A program made the position numbers and the translations under genes. A model generated the notes under the pieces. That model was not told the origin of the DNA. It worked only from the letters and a program-made list of their open reading frames with translations, and made no database searches. A stretch of 64,000 nucleotides of DNA, from assembly GCF_040419245.1 (NCBI RefSeq), contig NZ_JAZHOH010000001.1:1426001-1490000 (forward strand). The letters are read 5' to 3'. The DNA comes from Ewingella sp. CoE-038-23 (lineage in GTDB: Bacteria > Pseudomonadota > Gammaproteobacteria > Enterobacterales > Enterobacteriaceae). How positions within the stretch are numbered: the first letter of the stretch is position 1; each line of letters opens with the position of its first letter. Of the stretch, positions 18,912 to 27,380 are shown in pieces.

Positions 18912-18999
18912 GGAGGGGTGGCCGAGCGGCTGAAGGCACCGGTCTTGAAAACCGGCGATGGGAAACCATTCAAGAGTTCGAATCTCTTCTCCTCCGCCA
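18912..18999 (+). tRNA. serT: tRNA-Ser (anticodon TGA), copy 1
   Basis: This 88-base gene has a GGAGGGG acceptor strand paired with CTCCTCC, a D-arm (GGCCGAGCGGCTGAAGGC), the anticodon loop CTTGAAA, a long class II variable arm and a T-arm (GAGTTCGAATCTC). CCA is encoded. It reads UCA/UCG-type serine codons. The position next to yccA matches E. coli serT. Confidence 0.97.
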
Positions 19000-19014
19000 T
19001 ATACAACACAAGAA

Positions 19015-19044
19015 AGCTGCTAAGAAATTAGCGGCTTTTTTTGT
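19015..19044 (+). terminator. Terminator after first tRNA-Ser
   Basis: GCTGCTAA and TTAGCGGC pair around GAAA and are followed by a run of Ts. Confidence 0.85.
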
Positions 19045-19165
19045 CTCTGCGTTTTGGCATTTCCTGTCTCGACTTTCCCATGTTTCTTCCTTTGTTCGAT
19101 TTCTCAGCAATTAATGAATTTTGCAAGAATGCTTATTAAATCAACAAAATAGAACGAAAATAATG

Positions 19166-19194
19166 TTTGCATCTTCTTCTGCTTCTTGTATACT
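19166..19194 (+). promoter_or_regulatory. Promoter of second tRNA-Ser
   Basis: TTTGCA and TATACT are 17 bases apart and are followed by a GC-rich discriminator (ACGCCCCGTC) of the stringently controlled type. Confidence 0.75.
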
Positions 19195-19239
19195 ACGCCC
19201 CGTCTGATGAGCACTGCTCTTGAGACAGATTGTTGTTGC

Positions 19240-19327
19240 GGAGGGGTGGCCGAGCGGCTGAAGGCACCGGTCTTGAAAACCGGCGATGGGAAACCATTCA
19301 AGAGTTCGAATCTCTTCTCCTCCGCCA
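19240..19327 (+). tRNA. serT: tRNA-Ser (anticodon TGA), copy 2
   Basis: This copy is identical to the first over all 88 bases as far as I can compare. It lies 241 bases downstream and has its own promoter and a near-identical terminator, so the duplication included part of the flanks. Confidence 0.97.
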
Positions 19328-19345
19328 TTAACAACAACGCAAATG

Positions 19346-19374
19346 AGCTGCTAAGTGATTAGCGGCTTTTTTTG
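19346..19374 (+). terminator. Terminator after second tRNA-Ser
   Basis: GCTGCTAA and TTAGCGGC pair around GTGA, followed by a T-run. It differs from the first copy's terminator only in the loop. Confidence 0.85.
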
Positions 19375-19609
19375 TGCCTAAAATTCACCGAAATCTCTCT
19401 TTTCCCTCTTTTTGCATTTTTCCTGAGCTGTTAACCCCCGGTTTTTAACTCTTTCCTGAGGTTTTTTCGTGGTGTTAATGGTGTTAATTGCCTAAAAAAT
19501 GCCCCGTCTCACAATTCGCGAACATAACCCGTTAACCTGATTGCGCAGGAAGTGGCACTGCCTATATGTTGATTTTTAGTTTCCCAAATGTAACTAGAGG
19601 TTAACAATA

Positions 19610-20698
19610 ATGTCTAAGAAATTACGTATCTCTCTGATTGCTACTGCCGTTTTGATGTCTTCCTCTGCAATCTCTGCATTACCTCAAGGGTACCCGGCTG
19701 ACTACCAGAAGCTGGTCGACGGCGCCAAGAAAGAGGGCAAAGTCGTTATTTATTCCACCACCGACGTTAAGGCCGCAGGGCCGCTGATCCAAGGCTTTGA
19801 AGCGACTTATCCGGGTGTGAAAGTCGAATACAACGACATGAACAGCACCGAGCTGTACAACCGTTTTATCAGTGAGCAGGCGGCGGGCGGCAACAGCGGC
19901 GACGTGGTGTGGAGCTCCTCCATGGACACCGCGCTGAAGCTGGCGACCGACTACGCGCAGGAATATACCTCGCCGGAACATGGGCAACTGCCTAAGTGGG
20001 CAGTGTGGAAAGAGAAGGCTTACGGCACCACCTATGAGCCAGTGGTGTTTATCTACAACAAACGCCTGATCCCAGCCGGTGACGTGCCGGACTCTCACGC
20101 CGCGTTGGCGAAGCTGATTGCCAGCCAGACTGACAAATTCAAGAAGAAAGTCACCACCTATGACATTGAGAAATCAGGTCTGGGCTTCATGCTTTCAGTT
20201 GAAGATTTCAAAGCTGATCCTAACTACTTCAAAACGCTGGCTGACGTCGCCAAGGGCGGCTTAGCCGTGCAGTCCTCCACCGGGACCATGATGGAAAGGG
20301 TGTCCTCTGGCGAAAACCTGATTGGCTTTAACATCTTAGGCTCCTACGCCGAGGCCCGCGCCAAAACTGACCCGTCGCTCGGGATCTCCTATCCGAAGGA
20401 TTACACGCTGGTCCTTTCCCGCGTCTCCTTCATCAGCAAAGAAGCCAAAAACAGCAACGCGGCGCGCCTGTGGCTGGACTACGTGCTGTCTGAAAAAGGC
20501 CAGAGCATCCTGGCGAATCAGGGCGACATTCCTTCCATCCGTAACGACATCGAAGGCAACAACGATATCGACGGTATGACCAAAATGCTGGGTAATGCCC
20601 TCAAACCTATCCCGGTTGATGAAACGCTGCTGGAGTACTTACAGCAGAAAAAACGCCTTGATTACATCAAGCAATGGCGCGAGGCCGCGGCCAAATAA
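19610..20698 (+). CDS. Periplasmic binding protein of an AfuA/FbpA-type ABC importer
   Basis: This 362-residue protein has a signal peptide (to about residue 23, ending ISA) and the class II periplasmic-binding fold of the Fe(3+)/AfuA group (KKEGKVVIYSTTDVKAAGPLIQGFEATYPGVKVEY). An AGAGGT ribosome site precedes the ATG. The adjacent tyrosine pair typical of ferric-iron binders near the C terminus is not obvious, so the ligand may be something other than free iron; some AfuA proteins bind sugar phosphates. The downstream permease and ATPase complete the importer. A dispersed palindromic repeat starts right after the stop codon. Confidence 0.82.
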   Translation: MSKKLRISLIATAVLMSSSAISALPQGYPADYQKLVDGAKKEGKVVIYSTTDVKAAGPLIQGFEATYPGVKVEYNDMNSTELYNRFISEQAAGGNSGDVVWSSSMDTALKLATDYAQEYTSPEHGQLPKWAVWKEKAYGTTYEPVVFIYNKRLIPAGDVPDSHAALAKLIASQTDKFKKKVTTYDIEKSGLGFMLSVEDFKADPNYFKTLADVAKGGLAVQSSTGTMMERVSSGENLIGFNILGSYAEARAKTDPSLGISYPKDYTLVLSRVSFISKEAKNSNAARLWLDYVLSEKGQSILANQGDIPSIRNDIEGNNDIDGMTKMLGNALKPIPVDETLLEYLQQKKRLDYIKQWREAAAK

Positions 20699-20813
20699 AA
20701 TACTCGTCATCCTTCGAGCCACAGGGGCGACTCACCCGAATCACTGACTTGAGTAAGCTCATCGGGGGTCATTTGTTTGCCGCCTTCCTATGACTCAAAT
20801 GATTTAGGGTATT
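20699..20813. repeat. Dispersed imperfect palindrome, copy 1
   Basis: The element of about 115 bases begins AATACTCGTCATC and ends GATTTAGGGTATT. It has an inner palindrome (CCCGAATCACTGACTT ... GAGTAAGCTCATCGGG) and a conserved GCCGCCTTCCT segment. It shares end sequences and internal blocks with the copy at 36945-37069. It lies between the binding-protein and permease genes of one transport operon, so it may attenuate or stabilise the transcript. Confidence 0.8.
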
Positions 20814-20931
20814 GATTGATTTAAATCGGTAAAACGGGATGCGCGTCGGTGAAAAAGGGCGCGTATCCCCTCGATTTGCTCTGACCGTCTTCATTTGCAT
20901 GGCTCAGAGCGCATAACCGAAGGGACGTGAC

Positions 20932-22701
20932 ATGATTGCATTACGCAGAAAGTGGCAGAGCCTGCCGCGCAGCGTAGTGGTGTTGATAACCGCGCTGGTT
21001 ATCTACATTCCACTGTCGTTTATCGTTATACAAAGTTTTCTCTCGGCGCCTTTCTTTTCGCCTTCGAAGGAGTTCAGCCTTGAATCCTTTGAATTTATCT
21101 TCACCGATCCTGATTTCTATAAGGCGCTGAAAAGCGGCTTTATTCTGGCCTTTGGGCTGATTGTCATTTCTATTCCTCTGGGCGGCATTCTGGCGTTCCT
21201 GATGGTGCGCACCGATTTACCGGGAAGACGCCTGATCGAGCCGCTGATCCTGGTGCCGATTTTCGTGTCGCCAATGGTATTGGGCTTTGGTTACGTGGTG
21301 GCGGCGGGGCCAGTGGGATTCTTCTCCCTGTGGGCTGAATCGCTGTTCGGTTTCGTGCCGTGGAACATCTATGCCATGTCGAGCATCGTGGTGATCGCGG
21401 GCCTGACTCACGTGCCGCACGCCTACCTTTATATCTCCTCAGCGCTGCGCAGCGTTGGGTCAGATGTAGAAGAGGCCGCGCGCACGGCGGGGGCCACGCC
21501 GCTACAGGTCATGACCGCCGTCAGCCTGCCGATGGTGCGCCCGTCGATTCTTTATGCCAGCGTGCTGCTGTTTTTCCTCGGGCTGGAAGTGTTCGGCCTG
21601 ATGCTGGTGTTGGGCGACCCGGAAGGCAACATGGTGCTGGCCACCTACCTTTATAAGCTGACCAATAAGCTCGGCACGCCGTCTTACCACCTGATGGCTG
21701 CCGTCGCCGTGGTGCTGATTTGTATCACCGTGCCGCTGGTGATGCTGCAACGCCGCCTGATGCGCACCGCCAACCGTTTTGTCACCGTCAAAGGTAAGGC
21801 CTCGCAGGCTCGCGCACTCCCATTGGGCAAGTGGCGCTGGGTGGCTGGCGCGGTGGTGGCCTTCTGGCTGACCGTCACCATCGGCGTGCCGCTGGTGGGC
21901 GTGGTGCTGCGCGCCTTTATCTCCAACTGGGGCGTCGGCGTGTCGCTGTGGGACGAACTTTCGCTCAATACTTTCCGCACCATTTGGGAACAGCCAAACC
22001 TGCTGCGGGCGATTGTGAACTCAATGGCAATTGGCGTCTTTGGCGGGGCGCTGGCGGTGGTCTGCTACCTGTTTATCGGCATCGCCATGCATCGCAAGCC
22101 GGACGGCGTGACGCGCTTCCTCGACTATAGCGTATTGGTGCCGCGCGCGGTGCCGGGCCTGCTGGCCGGTCTGGCCTTCCTGTGGGTGTTCCTGTTCCTG
22201 CCGATGTGGCTCGACAACGCGCTGAAATCGGGCTGGCTCTCTGGCCTGCCGGTGTCTGAGTGGCTGCGTGAGAATCTGGTGGTGTGGCTGCGTTCGCTGC
22301 GCAGCACCATCTTCAGCGTCTGGCTGGCCTATACCGTGGTGTGGATGGCTTACGGCCTGCGGCTTATCTCTTCGACCCTGCTTCAAGTCGGGCCGGAGCT
22401 GGAAGAGGCGGCACGCAGCACGGGCGCCACCCGTGGACAAATCACCCGCCACGTCACCATCCCGCTGTCGCGTTATGGCCTGATTGGCTCCTGGTTGTTG
22501 ATGTTCCTGATTTTCGAGCGCGAATATTCCACCGGCGTCTATCTGTTGTCGCCGGGCACGGAGACTATCGGCTCAATGCTGGTTTCCCTGTGGGCGGCGG
22601 GGGCGATTGATATCGTGGCCGCGCTCTCCTTTATTAACATCCTGCTGGTGGTGTTAGGTCTGGGTATTGCCTTACGTTTTGGAGTCAAATTACATGATTG
22701 A
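20932..22701 (+). CDS. Fused double permease of the AfuB/FbpB-type ABC importer
   Basis: The 589-residue protein contains two binding-protein-dependent transport permease domains in tandem, each about 280 residues. Each half has an EAA loop (EEAARTAGATPLQVMTAVSLPMVRPS near residue 180, EEAARSTGATRGQITRHVTIPLSRYG near 490). About twelve membrane helices are predicted. Such a fused permease is normal for the FbpB/AfuB branch. The start follows AGGGACGTGAC. The ATPase gene overlaps its end by eight bases, indicating translational coupling. Confidence 0.88.
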   Translation: MIALRRKWQSLPRSVVVLITALVIYIPLSFIVIQSFLSAPFFSPSKEFSLESFEFIFTDPDFYKALKSGFILAFGLIVISIPLGGILAFLMVRTDLPGRRLIEPLILVPIFVSPMVLGFGYVVAAGPVGFFSLWAESLFGFVPWNIYAMSSIVVIAGLTHVPHAYLYISSALRSVGSDVEEAARTAGATPLQVMTAVSLPMVRPSILYASVLLFFLGLEVFGLMLVLGDPEGNMVLATYLYKLTNKLGTPSYHLMAAVAVVLICITVPLVMLQRRLMRTANRFVTVKGKASQARALPLGKWRWVAGAVVAFWLTVTIGVPLVGVVLRAFISNWGVGVSLWDELSLNTFRTIWEQPNLLRAIVNSMAIGVFGGALAVVCYLFIGIAMHRKPDGVTRFLDYSVLVPRAVPGLLAGLAFLWVFLFLPMWLDNALKSGWLSGLPVSEWLRENLVVWLRSLRSTIFSVWLAYTVVWMAYGLRLISSTLLQVGPELEEAARSTGATRGQITRHVTIPLSRYGLIGSWLLMFLIFEREYSTGVYLLSPGTETIGSMLVSLWAAGAIDIVAALSFINILLVVLGLGIALRFGVKLHD

Positions 22702-23764
22702 GTTAAGCGTCGATAATCTGCATTTAACCTATGGCGACAACCCGGTGCTGAAAGGCGTATCCATGGATTTAAAACGTGGAGAAGTGGTGTCACTCCTTGG
22801 ACCATCCGGCAGTGGCAAAACCACGCTGCTGCGCGCCGTGGCGGGGCTGGAGAAGCCGACGCAGGGCCGCATTGTGATCGGGAAAAACACCGTTTACGAC
22901 GGCAGCCCGCGCAGCGAAATCCCGGCCGAAGAGCGCAATTTGGGGCTGGTGTTCCAGTCCTACGCCCTGTGGCCGCACAAAACCGTGTTCGAAAACGTGG
23001 CTTACCCGCTGAAACTGCGCAAAGTGGCCTCGGGCGAAATGAACCAGCGGGTGCAATCGGTGCTGGATCAGCTCGGGCTGGGGCATCTCGGCAAGCGCCA
23101 CCCGCACCAGCTGTCTGGTGGTCAGCAGCAGCGCGTGGCCATTGGCCGTGCCCTGGTTTATAACCCGCCGGTTATTTTGCTGGATGAGCCACTCTCCAAC
23201 CTTGATGCCAAACTGCGCGAGGAAGCACGCGTCTTCCTGCGCGAACTGATCATTAAGCTAGGCCTGTCGGCGCTGATGGTCACCCACGACCAGAACGAGG
23301 CGATGGCGATTTCCGACCGCATTTTGCTGCTCAACAATGGCAAAATTGAACAGCAGGGCACGCCGCAGGAGATGTACGGCTCGCCGAAAACCCTGTTCAC
23401 CGCCGAGTTTATGGGTAGCAACAACCGCCTGCACGGCAAAATCACTGAACTGAGCAACGGCAGGGCGCGCATTGAAGGTAAGGATTGGGCGCTGTGGGGA
23501 CTAGCGGGCGAGGGCGTGCAGGTCGGGCAGCAAGCCACGGCGGTGATCCGCGTCGAGCAGGTGAAACTGGGCGATAGCGCCGAGGGCAACCAAATCGAGC
23601 TGCCGCTTCTAACCAGCATGTATCTTGGCGATCGCTGGGAATACCTGTTCCGCACGGTCGCCGAAGATTTTGTGGTTCGCGCTTATGGCAGTGAAGTGCG
23701 CGGTCAGGAGATGTTCCGCCTGTCGCTACCCGCTGAACACCTGTGGATCTTCCCGAAAATCTGA
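22694..23764 (+). CDS. ATPase of the AfuC/FbpC-type ABC importer
   Basis: The 356-residue ATPase has Walker A (GPSGSGKTT), the Q loop (LVFQSYALWPHKTV), the signature LSGGQQQR, Walker B (VILLDEPLSNLDA) and the switch histidine (MVTHDQ). The C-terminal TOBE domain (about 280-356) is typical of the iron/sugar-phosphate group. The ATG at 22694 overlaps the permease end by eight bases; a start at 22667 would reach further into the permease and is less likely. Confidence 0.9.
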   Translation: MIELSVDNLHLTYGDNPVLKGVSMDLKRGEVVSLLGPSGSGKTTLLRAVAGLEKPTQGRIVIGKNTVYDGSPRSEIPAEERNLGLVFQSYALWPHKTVFENVAYPLKLRKVASGEMNQRVQSVLDQLGLGHLGKRHPHQLSGGQQQRVAIGRALVYNPPVILLDEPLSNLDAKLREEARVFLRELIIKLGLSALMVTHDQNEAMAISDRILLLNNGKIEQQGTPQEMYGSPKTLFTAEFMGSNNRLHGKITELSNGRARIEGKDWALWGLAGEGVQVGQQATAVIRVEQVKLGDSAEGNQIELPLLTSMYLGDRWEYLFRTVAEDFVVRAYGSEVRGQEMFRLSLPAEHLWIFPKI

Positions 23765-23777
23765 TGTGATGACTGAC

Positions 23778-23801
23778 TTTCAGGGGCTGCGGCCCCTGAA
23801 A
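23778..23801 (+). terminator. Terminator of the importer operon
   Basis: TTTCAGGGGC and GCCCCTGAAA pair around a TGCG loop, followed by TATTTCT. It separates the importer genes from the chemoreceptor. Confidence 0.75.
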
Positions 23802-23861
23802 TATTTCTGTCATTTCCCACGAGTAAAATTCTGCCTACCCTAAAAATTATGCAGAATAATC

Positions 23862-25511
23862 ATGAAATTAACTTCCCCTTTCTTTAAAGCTCATGGCCTT
23901 TTCAGCACAGTATTCCGCACAGCTTTCACATCTCGCCCAAGAGGTATTCTTTTTGGGGTAATTTGCGTTATCACGCTATTTTCCGCCTTGCAGCTCTTCT
24001 CGACCCTTATCCTCACCAACATCCTGCAAGATGCCCGCCAAAACGTCATTGCCACCGAAAGCCTGCGCCAGCAGCAGGCGGTGATGGACAAGGCGCGCAT
24101 GGAGCTGCTGATCGCCAGCGATAAGCTCAACCGCGCGGGGATTTATTTCATGCAGGACAAAGAGACGGGTTCAGACGGCAGTTGGCACAGTCTGATGGAG
24201 GAGTCGCAGGCCGCGCTGGCCGCGTCTGACAAGGCTTTCAAGCGGTTTGCCACCATCACCGGCGGCTTGCAGGGCGACGCGCAAAAGGCGGCTTCTGAAC
24301 TTCAGGCCAGCTACCAGATGTTCTACGACGGGCTGCGCGAGCAGTCTGACGGCCTGCAAAAAACTAATACCATTGATTCCTTCTTTAATGTGCCTATTCA
24401 GGCGTTTCAGGATGATTTCAGCGACAAATATTATCGCTACCTGAGTGTCAATGAGCAGACGGCAGTCTCGCTCAGCGACCATCTGCTGGCGGCGCTGTCA
24501 CAGGCGAAATCTCTGTTCCTCGGCGCATTGGTGCTGCTGGCGGTGATTGCCTTTATGGTCTGGCGCGGCATTACTCGCTGGGTTATCAGACCTTTACAGC
24601 AGCTGATCGCCCACATTCGCGTGCTGGCGGCCGGGGATTTATCCGAGCAGATTGGCGGCAAAACCCTGCGTGTCACCGAGGTTTACCAGCTCAATCAAAG
24701 CCTGAGCGAGATGCAAGCCGGGCTGCGCAGATTGATTAGCGAAGTGCGCGACGCCTCGTCGCATATCATGGTGAACATTAATGAAATCGCCTTAGGTAAT
24801 GAGGAGTTGTCAGCCCAGGCCCTGAAGCAGCGCGATGAGCTGGCCGCCGCCAACCAGCACATTAGCTCCCTGACCGAGCGCGTGAAAGACAACGCGCAGC
24901 ACGCCCATCAGGCCAGCCAACGCGCCGAGCAGGCCCAGCAGGTGGCAACCAGCGGCGGCGACGTGATGCACAAAGTGGACACGGCGATGAAAGAGATTGT
25001 CAGCCAGTCCGCCGAGATGAGTAACATTGTGGCGATGATAGACAGCGTGGCGTTCCAGACCAATATTTTGGCGCTCAATGCCGCCATTGAAGCCGCTCAC
25101 GCCGGGCAGCACGGTCGCGGTTTTGCCGTGGTGGCGAAAGAGATTGGGCTGTTGGCGCAAAAAAGCAGCCATTCGACGCGCGGCATTCATCAACTCATCG
25201 AAGATTCAATGGCGCAAATCGGTCGCGGCTCAACCTCGGTGACGCACTTGGGTAAGAGCTTAAATGAGATCATCACCCTTTTTAGCGGGCTTAATACGCT
25301 GGTGGGCGAAATTTCTGACGCCACCCAACACCAGCGCGAAAGCATTCACGAAGTCTCCGAACGTATTGTCACTTTGACCCAGGTTACGCAGCAAAACAGC
25401 CAGTTGGCGCAGCAGGCGGCCAGTTCGTCGCAGGAGTTATTGGCGCAATCGCAACGTTTGGAGAGGGCGGTGTCTAGATTTGGTTTGGGCGAAATTCAGG
25501 CTGCGGCTTGA
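23862..25511 (+). CDS. Methyl-accepting chemotaxis protein
   Basis: The 549-residue receptor has one membrane helix near residues 28-50, a periplasmic four-helix-bundle sensor (about 51-215), a second membrane helix (about 217-237), a HAMP domain (to about 290) and a cytoplasmic signalling hairpin whose tip reads IDSVAFQTNILALNAAIEAAHAG. The C terminus lacks the NWETF-type pentapeptide that tethers CheR and CheB in Tar and Tsr, so it is a low-abundance-type receptor. The ligand is unknown; the upstream importer is suggestive but separated by a terminator. The ribosome site before the ATG is weak. Confidence 0.92.
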   Translation: MKLTSPFFKAHGLFSTVFRTAFTSRPRGILFGVICVITLFSALQLFSTLILTNILQDARQNVIATESLRQQQAVMDKARMELLIASDKLNRAGIYFMQDKETGSDGSWHSLMEESQAALAASDKAFKRFATITGGLQGDAQKAASELQASYQMFYDGLREQSDGLQKTNTIDSFFNVPIQAFQDDFSDKYYRYLSVNEQTAVSLSDHLLAALSQAKSLFLGALVLLAVIAFMVWRGITRWVIRPLQQLIAHIRVLAAGDLSEQIGGKTLRVTEVYQLNQSLSEMQAGLRRLISEVRDASSHIMVNINEIALGNEELSAQALKQRDELAAANQHISSLTERVKDNAQHAHQASQRAEQAQQVATSGGDVMHKVDTAMKEIVSQSAEMSNIVAMIDSVAFQTNILALNAAIEAAHAGQHGRGFAVVAKEIGLLAQKSSHSTRGIHQLIEDSMAQIGRGSTSVTHLGKSLNEIITLFSGLNTLVGEISDATQHQRESIHEVSERIVTLTQVTQQNSQLAQQAASSSQELLAQSQRLERAVSRFGLGEIQAAA

Positions 25512-25567
25512 CAGTCAACGGGGGAATCGACAAATTAGTTGCCCTGATTGCTTAAAACGGTTTTCCC

Positions 25568-26068
25568 ATGACTGAGACTTCATCTCCATCCAACGCCTGT
25601 GCTGTGAAGATTGCCAACCTTGCGGATGTTCCCCAGTACCTCGAGGTGATCACAGAATACCTGCATGGCGAATGGTCTGCTTTTCCGCACTGGGCCCAGA
25701 AAGAGTATATTCGTCAGCGACTTACCCAGAGACTTGCCAGCAAAGGCCGCCAGTTCGTGCTGGTCGCTTTTGATGAGAATAACGAGGTTGTCGGCACTGC
25801 CGGCGTGATGCGCTATGAGCTGGACGACGTGGCCGAGCGCAAATATTGGCTGGGCGAAGTCTTTACCCGCCACCACCTGCGCGGCCGTGGTATTGGCTCC
25901 GCCTTGATCAATGCCAGCATCGAGCGCGCGCGCGCGGCGGGTGTTGATACCCTTTGGCTTTATACGCCGGACCAAAAGGGACTTTATTCCCGTCTTGGCT
26001 GGCAGGAAGTGGAAACACGCGAAGTGGACAACGAGCAGGTCACGGTTATGCAGCGCCCGCTGCGCTAA
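25568..26068 (+). CDS. GNAT-family N-acetyltransferase
   Basis: This 166-residue protein is a single GNAT domain. The acetyl-CoA-binding motif A is RHHLRGRGIGSALINASIERARAAG, and the preceding strand reads LVAFDENNEVVGTAGVM. The substrate cannot be predicted. It lies 56 bases after the chemoreceptor and ends 12 bases from a convergent cupin gene. Confidence 0.8.
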   Translation: MTETSSPSNACAVKIANLADVPQYLEVITEYLHGEWSAFPHWAQKEYIRQRLTQRLASKGRQFVLVAFDENNEVVGTAGVMRYELDDVAERKYWLGEVFTRHHLRGRGIGSALINASIERARAAGVDTLWLYTPDQKGLYSRLGWQEVETREVDNEQVTVMQRPLR

Positions 26069-26080
26069 TCCTGCCTGACC

Positions 26081-26683
26081 TTATTTCGCCGCGTGCCAGT
26101 AATGCATACTTCCTTCTGAATGGCCGGTGACCGGATCGCTTTCCGGCATCGGCACTTGGTTAATCGCCTTGATTCGCTCCGCCATCTTCTTCGGCTCATC
26201 GTGGCACAGGTCGGCGGTGACGTTCGGCGGATAGGCGCCCACCAGCATAAAATTGTCATCCGCTGAAATCTGTTTGTGGCCGACGCCGGCCGGAATAAGC
26301 AGCACATCGCCAACATTAACCTCAATGATCTTGCCTTTCTCTCCCCCCAGTTGCAGCTTGGCCGCGCCTGCGTACACGCCGACCACTTCATGGGTATTAG
26401 AGTGAAAGTGGGTGAAAGGGTAGACCGGGTAGCGCCACTGCGGCGGCCAGCCGTTAGCGCGGAACAGATGTTCAAGGTATTCGGCGTTGTCAGCCACTTC
26501 TGGCGGGATAACGTGATGATAAATCAGCACCGGCAGCTTGCTGTTGGGCACGCCACCGTCCGGTTTGCCGGTATGTAGGATCTCCACGGCGACCTCCCGA
26601 GGTTGGGCTTTAAGGGTTAAAGGTAAGGGCAGCAGGGCGGCAACGCTGAGTAAAGTACAAAATCGACGTCTGTCCAAAGCCAT
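26081..26683 (-). CDS. Exported cupin-domain protein
   Basis: This 200-residue protein begins MALDRRRFCTLLSVAALLPLP, a twin-arginine-like signal with a double arginine before the hydrophobic core, so export to the periplasm is likely. The cupin motifs follow: HFHSNTHEVVGVYAGAAKLQLGG (metal-binding His) and GDVLLIPAGVGHKQI. The sequence resembles the YjlB-like cupins. The ATG at 26683 follows AAGGAG by eight bases; a GTG two codons upstream abuts that site and is rejected. Its reaction is unknown. Confidence 0.75.
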   Translation of the reverse strand: MALDRRRFCTLLSVAALLPLPLTLKAQPREVAVEILHTGKPDGGVPNSKLPVLIYHHVIPPEVADNAEYLEHLFRANGWPPQWRYPVYPFTHFHSNTHEVVGVYAGAAKLQLGGEKGKIIEVNVGDVLLIPAGVGHKQISADDNFMLVGAYPPNVTADLCHDEPKKMAERIKAINQVPMPESDPVTGHSEGSMHYWHAAK

Positions 26684-26929
26684 TAGCACTGCTCCTTGTT
26701 ACAAAAGAGAAACCAATAACCCTAAGTTCAAGGGTTTACTTCCTTCATTTATAGAACAAAGTGGCTGCTTTCACATCAGCTGAACGGCAATGTCGGCTAT
26801 TCTTTAACCGCTCTTATCAGAAAAAGCCTAATTAGCCGACTTATTCACATATAAAAGTCATATTAACTGGCGAAATTGACCGTTTCTTCTAGTCTTAACT
26901 AAACATAAGCACTTCAGGAGAAAGAAGTC

Positions 26930-27262
26930 ATGAATAAGAAGATGTTAATTATTGTTGCTACAGCGGTATCAGTCCTTGCTGGGTGTCAGACTTACGATCG
27001 CGCAGCGAGCTATGTCAAAGAGCCTGTGGTCAGCGACGTTAAAGTCGGTATGACCAAAGCGCAGGTTCGTGCTCTGGCGGGTCCACCTTCAACTGAAGCG
27101 ACGCTGGTCCATGCTAAAGGGACTTGTCAGACCTACGCCGTTGCGCCACGTGATGGTAAAGCTCAGACTTACTTCGTCAGCTTTAACGACACAGGCCACG
27201 TAATGAATAAAGGCTACCAGTCTTGTTCTGATTACGACAAAGACCCACAAGCCGGCCAATAA
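26930..27262 (+). CDS. osmE: OsmE, osmotically inducible lipoprotein
   Basis: The 110-residue lipoprotein has the lipobox LAGC at residues 16-19 and the SmpA/OmlA-like fold (VKVGMTKAQVRALAGPPS ... GTCQTYAV). It matches E. coli OsmE (112 residues), including the C-terminal GYQSC-YD-DPQA. In E. coli it is transcribed at high osmolarity and in stationary phase with sigma S. AGGAGAAAGAAGTC precedes the ATG. A strong terminator follows. Confidence 0.93.
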   Translation: MNKKMLIIVATAVSVLAGCQTYDRAASYVKEPVVSDVKVGMTKAQVRALAGPPSTEATLVHAKGTCQTYAVAPRDGKAQTYFVSFNDTGHVMNKGYQSCSDYDKDPQAGQ

Positions 27263-27301
27263 CGGTTGATTTAGCGGCTAGTTTGCTGGCCGCTAAAGAA
27301 G

Positions 27302-27340
27302 AAAACGCCTGTCAGGTTTAACCTCACAGGCGTTTTTTTT
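27302..27340. terminator. Terminator between osmE and cvrA
   Basis: AAAACGCCTGT and ACAGGCGTTTT pair around an internal CAGGTT/AACCTC stem, followed by eight Ts. The genes on either side are convergent. Confidence 0.88.
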
Positions 27341-27380
27341 ATGATTTTTTTGGCGGGAAGTTTAGCAGGAAGCCTGTTAC

